The notes below the pieces were generated by a model. It was not told where the DNA came from, made no database searches, and saw only the letters and a list, made by a program, of their open reading frames with translations. DNA of 64,000 bases from Pseudomonas sp. MYb185 (lineage in GTDB: Bacteria; Pseudomonadota; Gammaproteobacteria; Pseudomonadales; Pseudomonadaceae). Positions 27,198-40,118 of this stretch are shown piece after piece. The stretch covers positions 68,486-132,485 of the forward strand of contig NZ_PCQD01000004.1 in the NCBI RefSeq assembly GCF_002979975.1, written 5' to 3'. The translations under genes and the position numbers were made by a program. Positions within the stretch are counted from its first letter, which is position 1. Each line of letters opens with the position of its first letter.

Positions 27198-30100
27198 ATG
27201 CGACTCAAGTGCATCAAACTGGCGGGATTCAAGTCCTTCGTGGATCCTACCACAGTTTTCTTTCCTACTAATATGGGGGCTGTGGTCGGGCCAAATGGTT
27301 GCGGCAAGTCCAATATCATCGATGCGGTACGTTGGGTGATGGGTGAAAGCTCGGCCAAGAACCTGCGCGGCGAGTCGATGACGGATGTCATTTTCAACGG
27401 CTCCAATAGCCGGAAGCCGGTAGGGCAGGCGTCTATCGAGCTGATCTTCGATAACAGTGACGGCACTTTACAAGGCGAATATGCCGGCTATAACGAGATA
27501 TCCATTCGCCGTAAAGTAACCCGTGAAGCACAAAACCAGTATTTTCTCAATGGGACCAAATGCCGACGCCGGGATATCACCGATATCTTTCTGGGCACCG
27601 GCCTGGGGCCGCGCAGCTATTCGATCATCGAGCAGGGCATGATCTCCAAGCTGATCGAGGCCAAGCCCGATGAGTTGCGTCTGTTTATCGAAGAGGCGGC
27701 GGGCATTTCCAAATACAAGGAGCGCCGCCGCGAGACGGAAAACCGCATCCGTCGCACCCATGAGAATCTCGAGCGCCTGACCGACCTGCGCGAAGAGCTG
27801 GAGCGGCAGTTGGCGCATCTGCACCGTCAGGCTCAGGCCGCCGAGAAATACAAGACCTACAAAGCCGAGGAGCGCCAGCTCAAGGCGCAACTGCAGGCGC
27901 TGCGCTGGCAGACCCTGGACGCCCGCACCAGCGAACGCGAGCAGCAGGTGCGCAGCCTGGAGGTGGCGCTGGAGGCGATCATCGCCGAGCAACGCAACGC
28001 CGACAGCGAGATCGAGAAGCAGCGTGACCAGCACAGCGAGCTCAACGACAGTTTCAATCAGGTACAGGCGCGCTACTACAGCATCGGGGCCGAGATCAGC
28101 CGCATCGAGCAGACGCTGCAGTTCAATCGTGATCGTCAGCGCCAATTGCGCGAGGACCTGCAGCAGACCGAGCAGGCCTGGCAGGAAGCGCAGAGCCATC
28201 TGACCCAGGATCAGGCGCTGTTGGCCGACTTGAATGACGAGCTGACCCGCATCGAGCCGGAACTGGAGCTGGCCGGTGCCGCCGAGGAGGATACCGCCGC
28301 ACAGATGCTGGCCGCCGAGGAGGGGATGCAGCATTGGCAGGGCGCCTGGGATGAATTCAACCAGCAGGCCAGTGCGCCACGCCAGCAGGCCGAGGTGGAG
28401 CAGTCACGTATCCGTCACCTGGAGCAGAGCGTGGAGCGCTTCGGTGACCGTATCCAGCGCCTCGAGGATGAGCGGGCGGGGCTGTCCGCTGGCTCGCTGG
28501 ACGAGGAGTTGGTCGAGCTGGCCGAACAGTTGGCCGAGCTGGAGCTGCGCAGTGAAACCGACCAACAGCAGCTGGATGATCTGACCGATACCCTGCAGCA
28601 GGAGCGCGAAACGCTCAACGCACTGAACCAGGAGCTGGATATTCGCCGGGGCGAGTACCAGCGTCATGGTGGCCGCCTGGCTTCGTTGGAAGCATTGCAA
28701 CAGGCCGCGCTGGACCAGGGCGCCGGCGTACAGGACTGGTTGCGGGAGCAGGGACTGGACCGCGCCGCGGTGCTGGCCGCGCAGTTGCGCGTCGAGTCCG
28801 GTTGGGAGCGGGCCGTGGAAGTGGTGCTGGCCGATGACCTGCAAGCGGTCAGCCTGGCCTCGCTGGATGAATTACAGGCGCCGATCGACAGCTTTCAGCA
28901 GGGCCATCTGCGTCTGGTAGAGCGATCGACGGCGACTGCCGGCAATGTCACGGTAACCGACCGTCTGCTGGGCAAGGTCGACTCGGCGCTGGACCTGGCA
29001 CCCTGGCTCGGTGGCATCCGTATCGCCGCCGACCTGCAGCAGGCGCTGGCCATGCGCGGCGCGCTGGCCAGCCATGAGTCCGTGGTTACCCCGGCAGGCC
29101 ACTGGCTGGGGCCGAATTGGCTGCGCTTTCAGGGTGGTGACGAGCAGGAAGCGGGTGTGCTCGCCCGGCAGCAGGAAATGGAGCAGCTGCAGGCCAGCCT
29201 GGAGCAGCAGCAGGCCCAGCTCGATGCCGGTGAGCGGCGGGTGGCCGAGTTGCGCGAGCGTATTCGACAACTGGAGCTGCAGCGCGACGCCCTGCAACAG
29301 GGGCTGGCGCGCCTGGGGCGCGAGCAGGGCGAACTCAAGGCGCAGAACTCCGCCAAGCAAGTGCGCCTGGAGCAGGTCAATGCCCGGCGTCAGCGCATCG
29401 TGGCCGATCTGGAGGATATCAAGGCCCAGCGTGGCGACGAGCTGGAGCAACTGGGGGAAGCGCGTCTGACCCTGCAGGACGCATTGGAGCGCATGGCCGA
29501 TGATACTGCCCGCCGCGAAGCGCTGCTGCAGCAGCGCGAGCAGGTGCGTGAACAACTGGAGCATGCCCGGCAACAGTCGCGCCAGCACAAGGACCGTGCT
29601 CACCAGCTGGCTCTGCGGGTGCAATCAGTACGCGCGCAACTCGACTCCACTGGCCAGGGGCTGGAACGCTTGCAGGGCCAGGCCGAGCGTCTGGCCGAAC
29701 GCCGCGAGCAACTGCAGATGTCACTCGAAGAGGCCCAGGGCCCGGAAGACGATCAGCGGATCGAGCTGGAGGCGCTGTTGGAGCGCCGGTTGCAGGCCGA
29801 GCAGGATCTGGGCATTGCCCGGCAGGCCCTGGAACAGGTCGATCAGCAGATGCGCGAACAGGACCGCCGTCGCCATCAGGCCGAACAGCAGGCCCAGGTG
29901 TTGCGCAGCCAGCTGGATGAGCAGCGCTTGCTGGCGCGTGACATGCAGACCCGTCGCCAGGGGCTGGAGGAGCAACTGCTGGAAGCCGGTTACGACCTGC
30001 AGGGTGTGATCGCCACCTTGCCATCAGGCGCCAGCGAAACCGAGTGGGAGCAGCAGTTGGCGCGACTGGATGGGCAGATCCAGCGGCTCGGCGCGATCAA

Positions 30101-30701
30101 CCTTGCGGCTATCGAGGAGTACGAGCAGCAGTCCGAACGCAAACGCTATCTGGACGCGCAGAATGCCGATCTGGTGGAAGCGCTGGATACCCTGGAGCAG
30201 GTTATCCGCAAGATCGACAAGGAGACCCGCAGCCGCTTCAAGGAAACCTTCGACAAGGTCAACGGCGGACTGCAGCATCTGTTTCCCAAGGTCTTCGGTG
30301 GGGGAAGCGCCTGGCTGGAACTGACCGGCGATGATCTGCTGGACACCGGCGTGACCATCATGGCGCGCCCGCCGGGCAAGAAGAACAGTACCATTCACCT
30401 GCTCTCCGGCGGCGAGAAGGCGCTGACGGCGATCGCTCTGGTGTTCTCGATATTCCAGCTCAATCCCGCGCCGTTCTGCATGCTCGACGAGGTGGACGCG
30501 CCATTGGATGACGCCAACGTCGGACGTTATGCGCGGATGGTGAAAGAGATGTCGAGCCGGGTGCAATTCATTTACATTACGCACAACAAGATCGCCATGG
30601 AAATGGCCGACCAGCTGATGGGGGTGACTATGCATGAACCAGGATGCTCCCGGCTTGTCACAGTCAATGTTGAAGAGGCGGTAGCACTGGCGGAAGTGTA
30701 G
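27198..30701 (+). CDS. smc: Chromosome segregation protein SMC
   Basis: SMC is the ATPase of the condensin-like complex that organises and segregates the chromosome. The 1167-residue product has an N-terminal head with Walker A GPNGCGKSN (Lys37), long Gln/Glu/Leu-rich coiled coils (~170-490 and ~660-1000) and a hinge between them. The C-terminal head has signature LLSGGEKALTAIAL and Walker B FCMLDEVDAPLDDANV. No scpA/scpB is adjacent. The neighbouring zipA and ligA are as in Pseudomonas. Confidence 0.97.
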   Translation: MRLKCIKLAGFKSFVDPTTVFFPTNMGAVVGPNGCGKSNIIDAVRWVMGESSAKNLRGESMTDVIFNGSNSRKPVGQASIELIFDNSDGTLQGEYAGYNEISIRRKVTREAQNQYFLNGTKCRRRDITDIFLGTGLGPRSYSIIEQGMISKLIEAKPDELRLFIEEAAGISKYKERRRETENRIRRTHENLERLTDLREELERQLAHLHRQAQAAEKYKTYKAEERQLKAQLQALRWQTLDARTSEREQQVRSLEVALEAIIAEQRNADSEIEKQRDQHSELNDSFNQVQARYYSIGAEISRIEQTLQFNRDRQRQLREDLQQTEQAWQEAQSHLTQDQALLADLNDELTRIEPELELAGAAEEDTAAQMLAAEEGMQHWQGAWDEFNQQASAPRQQAEVEQSRIRHLEQSVERFGDRIQRLEDERAGLSAGSLDEELVELAEQLAELELRSETDQQQLDDLTDTLQQERETLNALNQELDIRRGEYQRHGGRLASLEALQQAALDQGAGVQDWLREQGLDRAAVLAAQLRVESGWERAVEVVLADDLQAVSLASLDELQAPIDSFQQGHLRLVERSTATAGNVTVTDRLLGKVDSALDLAPWLGGIRIAADLQQALAMRGALASHESVVTPAGHWLGPNWLRFQGGDEQEAGVLARQQEMEQLQASLEQQQAQLDAGERRVAELRERIRQLELQRDALQQGLARLGREQGELKAQNSAKQVRLEQVNARRQRIVADLEDIKAQRGDELEQLGEARLTLQDALERMADDTARREALLQQREQVREQLEHARQQSRQHKDRAHQLALRVQSVRAQLDSTGQGLERLQGQAERLAERREQLQMSLEEAQGPEDDQRIELEALLERRLQAEQDLGIARQALEQVDQQMREQDRRRHQAEQQAQVLRSQLDEQRLLARDMQTRRQGLEEQLLEAGYDLQGVIATLPSGASETEWEQQLARLDGQIQRLGAINLAAIEEYEQQSERKRYLDAQNADLVEALDTLEQVIRKIDKETRSRFKETFDKVNGGLQHLFPKVFGGGSAWLELTGDDLLDTGVTIMARPPGKKNSTIHLLSGGEKALTAIALVFSIFQLNPAPFCMLDEVDAPLDDANVGRYARMVKEMSSRVQFIYITHNKIAMEMADQLMGVTMHEPGCSRLVTVNVEEAVALAEV

Positions 30702-30814
30702 AATCGACCGGTGCAAAATCAGCGGCGGGCGTGTTACTGTCTCGCATGAATTCCGGGCATGTTATTCAGCAACATGCCCCTAATTGTCTACGGCATAACG
30801 GGAACAGCATATTC

Positions 30815-31684
30815 ATGGATTTTGGTTTGCGTGAGTGGCTAATCATCATCGGCCTTCTGGTCATTGCGGGGATTCTTTTTGATGGCTGGCGGCGTATGGG
30901 TGGCCGCTCCCGCATACGCTTCAAGCTCGAACGCAATTTGAAGGACCTGCCCGATGCGCCCGACAATGATGAACTGCTCGGGCCGGCGCGGGTGATTGGC
31001 CGCGGCGAGCGCGAGGAACCGTCCTTCGGCGATGACCTGGTCGATGATATCGATGTGGCCACCGGCGTACCCCAGCAGCCGGAACAGGTGGGGCTGGATC
31101 TTGACGAGCCCCGGTCCGAGCCGCTGGCTGCCTCACGTTCCGAGCCGAAACCCGGTGTACGCAAGGTGCGTGAGCCGAGTGCCGAACCGATCATGACTGC
31201 CAGCGAAACGGCCAGCGAAGCCGTTGCGCCCTCTGCCGATGAGCCAGCACCGGTCGAGGAAGTACTGATCATCAACGTGGTGGCCCGCAGCGAAGAAGGG
31301 TTCCCCGGTGCAGCAATGCTGCAAAGCATCATGGAAAGTGGCCTGCGCTATGGCGACATGAATATCTTCCATCGCCACGAAAGCATGACCGGCAATGGTG
31401 ATGTGCTGTTTTCCATGGCCAACGCGCTGAAACCGGGCATCTTCGATCTGGACGAGCTGGACCACAGCCACGTCCGGGCGGTGAGCTTCTTCATGGGACT
31501 GCCCGGTCCGCGACACCCGAAACAGGCGCTGGACCTGATGATCGCCTCGGCCCGCAAGCTGTCCCAGGAGCTGGGTGGCGATCTGAAGGACGAGAACCGC
31601 AGCGTGCTGACCGCCCAGACCATCGAGCATTATCGCCAGCGTATCGCCGAGTTCGAGCGCAAGCGCTTCGGCCTGCGTCGCTAA
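30815..31684 (+). CDS. zipA: Cell division protein ZipA
   Basis: ZipA anchors FtsZ to the inner membrane during septum formation. The 289-residue product starts MDFGLREWLIIIGLLVIAGILF, an N-out membrane helix. A charged Pro/Glu/Ser-rich linker (~30-150) and the ZipA C-terminal FtsZ-binding domain follow (LIINVVARSEEGFPGAAMLQSI...FHRHESMTGNGDVLFSMANALKPG). The ATG at 30815 is chosen since the upstream in-frame part is not family-like. Confidence 0.95.
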   Translation: MDFGLREWLIIIGLLVIAGILFDGWRRMGGRSRIRFKLERNLKDLPDAPDNDELLGPARVIGRGEREEPSFGDDLVDDIDVATGVPQQPEQVGLDLDEPRSEPLAASRSEPKPGVRKVREPSAEPIMTASETASEAVAPSADEPAPVEEVLIINVVARSEEGFPGAAMLQSIMESGLRYGDMNIFHRHESMTGNGDVLFSMANALKPGIFDLDELDHSHVRAVSFFMGLPGPRHPKQALDLMIASARKLSQELGGDLKDENRSVLTAQTIEHYRQRIAEFERKRFGLRR

Positions 31685-31714
31685 CATCCTGCGGGGGCAT
31701 GGGCACTATTTTCT

Positions 31715-31775
31715 GTAGGAGCGGCCCCTCGCAGTGATGGGTTGTCTTGCTATCGCCCCGGAGCGGGGCTCCTAC
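31715..31775. repeat. REP-like inverted repeat upstream of ligA
   Basis: GTAGGAGC (31715-31722) and GCTCCTAC (31768-31775) bound a 61-base element with an inner GCCCC/GGGGC hairpin (31755-31769). GTAGGAGCGG is the hallmark of Pseudomonas REP sequences. A diverged direct copy of its first 43 bases occurs 110 bases downstream. Confidence 0.75.
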
Positions 31776-31827
31776 CAAACGTTGCCCCACCCGAGCCTGG
31801 CGTAATCGCTGGCAACTGCTTTTCCCG

Positions 31828-31870
31828 GGAGCGGCGCCTCGCCGCGATGAGCAGTCCTGCTATCACCCCG
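31828..31870. repeat. Second, decayed REP copy
   Basis: This segment aligns without gaps to 31718-31760 (shared GGAGCGG, CCTCG, GATG, TGCTATC and CCCCG blocks) but lacks the closing GCTCCTAC arm. It is therefore a partial direct repeat of the REP element before ligA. Confidence 0.6.
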
Positions 31871-31945
31871 CAGCCATGCTTCGCCGCCAGCGTTGATGGG
31901 TTCCCTGCTACAATCACTGCCCTTGTTCCACCGCCGATGATTTGA

Positions 31946-35286
<3,341 letters not shown>

Positions 35287-35296
35287 TCAGGTCGGC

Positions 35297-35326
35297 GTAG
35301 CCCCCGGGCGCAGACCGGGGCGCTAC
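35297..35326 (+). terminator. GC-rich hairpin after dusC
   Basis: GTAGC+CCCCGG (35297-35307) pairs with CCGGGG+GCTAC (35315-35326) with one bulged base and a 7-base loop. It lies 10 bases after the dusC stop but lacks a T-run, so it may be a processed 3' end rather than a classical terminator. Confidence 0.4.
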
Positions 35327-35499
35327 ACCCGACCGGGTTGTCAGCGCCTGCTCGACGACAGAGCCGGTATTTGCCCCTGCCAACGGTCAGTCCCACCTTT
35401 CTCAAGCGCCAAAAGTCGCCTTTAATCAAGACTCCGGAACGGGAAATCAGGGCCGCTTTTGTCATGATTGGAAACCGTCATAGTTCAAAATGATAATTC

Positions 35500-35528
35500 C
35501 GCATCCTCTTTACTGATGCGAGTTTTTT
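35500..35528 (+). terminator. T-tailed hairpin upstream of MFS gene
   Basis: CGCATC (35500-35505) and GATGCG (35515-35520) with a 9-base loop are followed by AG and TTTTTT. It looks like a weak intrinsic terminator 67 bases before the MFS start codon. It could end read-through from dusC or act as an attenuator. Confidence 0.5.
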
Positions 35529-35595
35529 GAAATCGACTTTCGCAGTGCGAACCTGATAGTCTTCCGACGAGTCCACTGACGTATCGGAGAGCCCA

Positions 35596-36930
35596 GTGCT
35601 GAACAATAATAACTATCCATCCACGCCTCGTGCCTGGTTCACCGTTGCCATCCTTTTGATGGCCTATGTGCTGTCATTCATCGACCGCCAGATTCTCAAT
35701 CTGCTGGTGGGGCCCATTCGTGCCGACCTGGGTATTTCCGATACGCAGATGAGCTTGTTGATGGGCCTGTCCTTCGCCATCTTCTACACCATTGCCGGTA
35801 TCCCGCTGGGGCGGGTAGCCGATACCCGCAGCCGCCGTGGGCTGATTGCCTGGGGCATCCTGTTCTGGAGTCTGATGACCGCTGCCTGCGGTCTGGCCAA
35901 GCAGTACTGGCACTTCGTGGTGTTCCGCATTGGCGTGGGTGCCGGTGAAGCAGCGCTGTCGCCAGCGGCCTATTCGCTGATGGCTGACAGCTTCCCGCCG
36001 GAAAAGCGCGCCACCGCGATCAGTGTTTACTCCATGGGAATCTATCTGGGTGCCGGCCTGGCGTTTCTGCTCGGCGGTATCGTCATTACCTGGGCCAATG
36101 CCCGGGGTGATGTTGTCCTGCCATTGCTGGGTACGGTTCGGCCCTGGCAGATGATCTTCCTGGTCCTGGGTGCCGCCGGTGCGCTGTTCAGCCTGGTGCT
36201 GCTGGCCATTCGCGAGCCGAGCCGCAAGGGCGTGGGTGCGGGTGTGGCGGTGCCGCTGAAAGATGTTGGCGCCTACCTGCTAAGCATCCGCAAGGCGGTA
36301 ATCTGTCATAACTTCGGCTTTGCCTGCCTGTCGTTCGCCTCCTATGGCGCCTCGGCGTGGATTCCGACCTTCTTCATCCGTAACCACGGCCTGACTCCGG
36401 GCGAGGTGGGTATCTATTACGGTTCGCTGGTCATGGTCGCCGGCTCGCTGGGCATCGTGTTCGGTGGACGCCTGTCCGACTATCTGTCCCGTCGTGGCTA
36501 CAATGACTCGAACATGCGTGTTGGCCTGCTGGCAGCGGTGCTGACGCTGCTGTGCAACGTGGTCTACCTGATCGACAATATGACCCTGCTGTGGATCGTC
36601 ATGTTCTTCAATGTCTTCACCGTGGCCATGCCGTTTGGTGTTGCGCCGGCAGCGATCCAGGAAGTAATGCCCAACTCCATGCGTGGCCAGGCCTCGGCGA
36701 TCTATCTGTTCGTCATCACCCTGATCGGCCTGGGCATCGGCCCGACCGCGGTGGCACTGGTAACCGACTACGTGTTCCAGGACGACATGGCCATACGTTA
36801 TTCGATTTTCTGGGTAGCCAGCGTCATCACCATTGGTGCCGTGGTGCTGCTGTGGATGGGTATCAAGCCCTACCGCGAGGCGCGTGACACACTCGCCGCC
36901 TGGGGGGAGAAACAGGAACAGACGGCCTGA
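35596..36930 (+). CDS. MFS transporter, spinster-like
   Basis: The 444-residue product has twelve hydrophobic segments and MFS motif A-like PLGRVADTRSRR between helices 2 and 3. FIDRQILNLLVGPIRADLGISDTQMSLLMGL at the start is typical of spinster-related bacterial MFS carriers. It begins with GTG, preceded by GGAGA six bases upstream. Thiolase and acyl-CoA dehydrogenase genes follow on the same strand, so it may import a carboxylic acid or lipid-like substrate for degradation (inference). Confidence 0.85.
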   Translation: MLNNNNYPSTPRAWFTVAILLMAYVLSFIDRQILNLLVGPIRADLGISDTQMSLLMGLSFAIFYTIAGIPLGRVADTRSRRGLIAWGILFWSLMTAACGLAKQYWHFVVFRIGVGAGEAALSPAAYSLMADSFPPEKRATAISVYSMGIYLGAGLAFLLGGIVITWANARGDVVLPLLGTVRPWQMIFLVLGAAGALFSLVLLAIREPSRKGVGAGVAVPLKDVGAYLLSIRKAVICHNFGFACLSFASYGASAWIPTFFIRNHGLTPGEVGIYYGSLVMVAGSLGIVFGGRLSDYLSRRGYNDSNMRVGLLAAVLTLLCNVVYLIDNMTLLWIVMFFNVFTVAMPFGVAPAAIQEVMPNSMRGQASAIYLFVITLIGLGIGPTAVALVTDYVFQDDMAIRYSIFWVASVITIGAVVLLWMGIKPYREARDTLAAWGEKQEQTA

Positions 36931-36990
36931 TCCGTCATCACGTAATACGCGGCGCCCTCGGGCGCCAGGCTTGAAAACAGGAGCTGAACC

Positions 36991-38175
36991 ATGACTGATG
37001 CAGTAATCGTATCCACGGCCCGTACCGGCCTGGGCAAATCCTACCGCGGTGCGCTGAATGACACGCACAGCGTCGATCTGGCCGGCTTCGTTATCGAAGA
37101 AGCGGTCAAACGTGCCGGTATCGACCCTGCACTGGTTGAAGACGTGATCCTCGGTGCGACCTTCCATGAAGGCGCCCAGGGCAAGAACATGGCGCGTCTG
37201 GCGGCCATCCGTGGCGGTCTGCCGGTCACTACCGCCGGCATGTCGCTGAACCGTTTCTGCAGCTCCGGCCTGCAGTCCATCGCCATTGCCGCCCAGCGTG
37301 TGGTCAGCGAGAAGATCCCGGCGATCGTAGCCGGTGGCGTCGAGTCCATCAGCCTGTGCCAGAACGACAAGATCAACATGTTCCGTGGCACCAACGAATG
37401 GATCATGAAGAACAAGCCCGAGCTGTACCTGTCCATGATCGAGACTGCCGATATCGTGGCCGCGCGCTACAACGTCAGCCGCGAATCCCAGGACGAGTAC
37501 TCGCTGATCAGCCAGCAGCGCGTGGCCGCAGGCCAGGAGTCCGGCAAGTTCGACGATGAGATCGTACCTTTCACCACCAGCATGAAGGTGCAGAACAAGG
37601 AGACCGGCGAAGTCACCGACCAGCAGGTCACCCTGACTCGTGACGAGTGCAACCGTCCGCAGACCACCCTGGAAGGTCTGGCCTCGCTGAACCCGGTACG
37701 GGGTCCGGAGCACTTCATCACCGCCGGTAACGCCAGCCAACTGTCCGATGGCGCCTCGGTGTGCACCGTGATGAACGGCAAGGTTGCCGAGCAACTGAAC
37801 ATCGAGCCGATGGGTATCTTCCGTGGTTTCGCCGTCGCCGGTTGCGAGCCGGACGAGATGGGTATCGGTCCGGTATTCGCCATTCCGCGTCTGCTCGAGC
37901 GTAACGGTCTGAAGATGGACGACATCGGCCTGTGGGAGCTGAACGAAGCCTTCGCCTCCCAGGTGGTGTACTGCCGCGACCGTCTGGGCATCCCGATGGA
38001 AAACCTCAACGTCAACGGTGGTTCCATCGCCATCGGTCACCCCTATGGGGTCACCGGCTCGCGTCTGACCGGTCATGCACTGATCGAAGGCAAGCGCCGT
38101 GGCGTCAAGTACGTGGTCGTGACCATGTGCATCGGTGGTGGTCAGGGTGCTGCTGGTCTGTTCGAGATCGTTTGA
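36991..38175 (+). CDS. Acetyl-CoA C-acyltransferase (thiolase)
   Basis: Thiolases cleave 3-ketoacyl-CoA or condense acetyl-CoA. The 394-residue product has the nucleophile Cys90 ([10 protein letters not shown]), the conserved His350 ([12 protein letters not shown]) and the second catalytic Cys380 ([13 protein letters not shown]). It lies 60 bases after the MFS gene and is followed by a strong terminator. The chain-length preference cannot be read; the context suggests a catabolic beta-oxidation role. Confidence 0.92.
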   Translation: MTDAVIVSTARTGLGKSYRGALNDTHSVDLAGFVIEEAVKRAGIDPALVEDVILGATFHEGAQGKNMARLAAIRGGLPVTTAGMSLNRFCSSGLQSIAIAAQRVVSEKIPAIVAGGVESISLCQNDKINMFRGTNEWIMKNKPELYLSMIETADIVAARYNVSRESQDEYSLISQQRVAAGQESGKFDDEIVPFTTSMKVQNKETGEVTDQQVTLTRDECNRPQTTLEGLASLNPVRGPEHFITAGNASQLSDGASVCTVMNGKVAEQLNIEPMGIFRGFAVAGCEPDEMGIGPVFAIPRLLERNGLKMDDIGLWELNEAFASQVVYCRDRLGIPMENLNVNGGSIAIGHPYGVTGSRLTGHALIEGKRRGVKYVVVTMCIGGGQGAAGLFEIV

Positions 38176-38210
38176 TCCTGCAATAGACTGTAGGCTGCTA
38201 CCCGCAAGCG

Positions 38211-38231
38211 AACCCGAGCCCTGCTCGGGTT
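38211..38231 (+). terminator. Intrinsic terminator after thiolase gene
   Basis: AACCCGAGC (38211-38219) and GCTCGGGTT (38223-38231) form a perfect 9-bp stem with a 3-base loop, followed by TTGCTTTT. It separates the thiolase from the acyl-CoA dehydrogenase gene. Confidence 0.85.
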
Positions 38232-38280
38232 TTGCTTTTGGCTGAACCTGTTCGTTTCAAGCTGACCCGGAGCATTTTTC

Positions 38281-40080
38281 ATGACACAGAAGATCATCAA
38301 TACCGACGATCTCGCCTTTCTGTTGTACGAGCTGCTGGATGTCGAGCGTTTTACCGAATTCACCCGCTATGCCGATCACAGCCGCGATACCTTCGATGCG
38401 GCGATCGAGCTGGCCCTCAAGGTCGGCGCTGAAACCTTCGCGCCGCATAATCACCTGTGTGACGGCGACGAGCCGCGCTTCGAGAACGGCAAGGTGGTGA
38501 TCCGCCCGGAAGTGTCCGAGGCGCTGGCCGTGTTGCGTGATACCGGCCTGATGGCTGCTTCCCAGGATTACGAGCGCGGTGGCATGCAGCTGCCCTCGGT
38601 GATCGCCCAGACCTGCATCGGCCTGATCAAGGGCGCCAACGTCAGCACCCAGGCCTACGCCGGGCTGACCATTGCCGCCTGCAACCTGATCATGGCGCAT
38701 GGCAGCGAGGAGTATAAGCGTCGTTTTGCCGAGCCGATGATGGCCGGACGCTTCTTCGGCACCATGTGTCTGACCGAGCCGCAGGCCGGCTCCTCGCTGG
38801 CCGATATCAAGACCCGGGCGATACCTGCCGGCGATGGCAGCTATCGCATCAGCGGCAACAAGATCTTCATCTCCGCCGGGGACCACGAGCTGAGCGAGAA
38901 TATCGTGCATCTGGTGCTGGCCAAACTGCCGGATGCGCCGCCTGGTGTGAAAGGTATTTCCCTGTTCATCGTGCCCAAGTTCATGGTCAACGAGGACGGC
39001 AGCCTGGGTGAACGCAATGATGTGACCCTGGCTGGCCTGATCCACAAGATGGGTTATCGCGGTACCACCTCGACCATGCTCAACTTCGGTGAGCAGGGCG
39101 GCGCAGTGGGGTATCTGGTCGGGGAGCCGAACCAGGGGCTGGCGCAGATGTTCCACATGATGAACGAGGCGCGCATCGGTGTCGGTCTGGGCTCGGTGAT
39201 GCTCGGCTACACCGGCTACCTGCATGCACTGGAGTACGCTCGCGAGCGTCGCCAGGGGCGTCCGCTCAAGGAGCGCGACCCGCAGAGTCCGATGATCCCA
39301 TTGATCCAGCACGCGGATATCCGCCGCATGCTGCTGTCGCAGAAAGCCTTCGTCGAGGGCGGGTTGTCGCTGTGCCTGTATGCCGCCACGCTGTCGGATG
39401 AGAAGAAATACGCCGAGGACCCGCTGCTGCGCGAGGAGTCGGCGGGGCTGCTGGATCTGCTGATCCCCATCGTCAAGTCCTGGCCTTCGCAGTTCTGCGT
39501 CGAAGCCAACAGCCTGGCGATTCAGGTGCATGGCGGCTATGGCTACACCCGGGAATACCCGGTGGAGCAGTTCTACCGTGACAACCGTCTGAACCCGATC
39601 CATGAAGGCACCCACGGCATTCAGGGGCAGGATCTGCTGGGCCGCAAGGTGCCGATGCAGGAGGCCCGCTTCTACACGGCGCTGGTCCAGTATATCCGCG
39701 AGACCATCGCAGCCTGCGCGGGTATCGAGCAACTGCAAGCCTCCAGCGGCCTGCTGGGTGAAGCACTGGATACCCTGCAGGCGGTGACCGAGTCACTGCA
39801 GGCGGTGCGCAGGGAGGATACCGAACGCGGCCTGGCCAATGCCTACCTGTACATGGAGTGTTTCGGTCACGTGGTGGTCGGCTGGATGTGGCTGCGCCAG
39901 GCGCAGACTGCCTTGCGCGGTCTGCAGCAGGGCGGTGATCGACCCAGGGCCTTTTACGAAGGCAAGCTCAGAACCTGCGAGTACTTCCTTCGTTATGAGT
40001 TGCCGAAACCGCTGGCGCTGGCCAAGGTGCTGGGGCAGGCGGATCGTTCCACGCTGGATATGCCCGCAGACTGCTTCTGA
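38281..40080 (+). CDS. Acyl-CoA dehydrogenase, DmdC-like with C-terminal extension
   Basis: The 599-residue product is longer than classical short- or medium-chain acyl-CoA dehydrogenases (~380) and matches the large class that includes 3-methylmercaptopropionyl-CoA dehydrogenase DmdC. FAD-binding segments are seen as MCLTEPQAGSSLADIKTRA and ISAGDHEL. The C-terminal catalytic-base region reads QVHGGYGYTREYPVEQFYRDNRLNPIHEGTHGIQ. Substrate is uncertain: a straight-chain acyl-CoA or the DMSP-derived MMPA-CoA are both possible. A terminator upstream implies its own promoter. Confidence 0.88.
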   Translation: MTQKIINTDDLAFLLYELLDVERFTEFTRYADHSRDTFDAAIELALKVGAETFAPHNHLCDGDEPRFENGKVVIRPEVSEALAVLRDTGLMAASQDYERGGMQLPSVIAQTCIGLIKGANVSTQAYAGLTIAACNLIMAHGSEEYKRRFAEPMMAGRFFGTMCLTEPQAGSSLADIKTRAIPAGDGSYRISGNKIFISAGDHELSENIVHLVLAKLPDAPPGVKGISLFIVPKFMVNEDGSLGERNDVTLAGLIHKMGYRGTTSTMLNFGEQGGAVGYLVGEPNQGLAQMFHMMNEARIGVGLGSVMLGYTGYLHALEYARERRQGRPLKERDPQSPMIPLIQHADIRRMLLSQKAFVEGGLSLCLYAATLSDEKKYAEDPLLREESAGLLDLLIPIVKSWPSQFCVEANSLAIQVHGGYGYTREYPVEQFYRDNRLNPIHEGTHGIQGQDLLGRKVPMQEARFYTALVQYIRETIAACAGIEQLQASSGLLGEALDTLQAVTESLQAVRREDTERGLANAYLYMECFGHVVVGWMWLRQAQTALRGLQQGGDRPRAFYEGKLRTCEYFLRYELPKPLALAKVLGQADRSTLDMPADCF

Positions 40081-40086
40081 GGGCAG

Positions 40087-40118
40087 GCCAACTGGTCAGC
40101 CGTCGCTGGCCAGTTGGC
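40087..40118. terminator. Inverted repeat between convergent genes
   Basis: GCCAACTGG (40087-40095) and CCAGTTGGC (40110-40118) form a 9-bp stem spanning the 15-base gap and the last codons of the convergent methyltransferase gene. There is no T-run on either side, so termination is only a suggestion. Confidence 0.35.

Larger units (their letters stand above)
35287..35595. other. Intergenic region dusC to MFS gene
   Basis: This 309-base stretch has no supported gene. It contains a bulged GC hairpin near 35297-35326 just after dusC and a T-tailed hairpin at 35500-35528 before the MFS gene. Any promoter for the MFS gene should lie between that hairpin and 35596, but no good -35/-10 pair was seen. 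Confidence 0.6.

Noticed and set aside
36280-38076. Long minus-strand open frame opposite the MFS and thiolase genes
   Set aside because: It is antisense to two clearly conserved genes, with His/Gly/Asp-rich low-complexity translation and no ribosome site.
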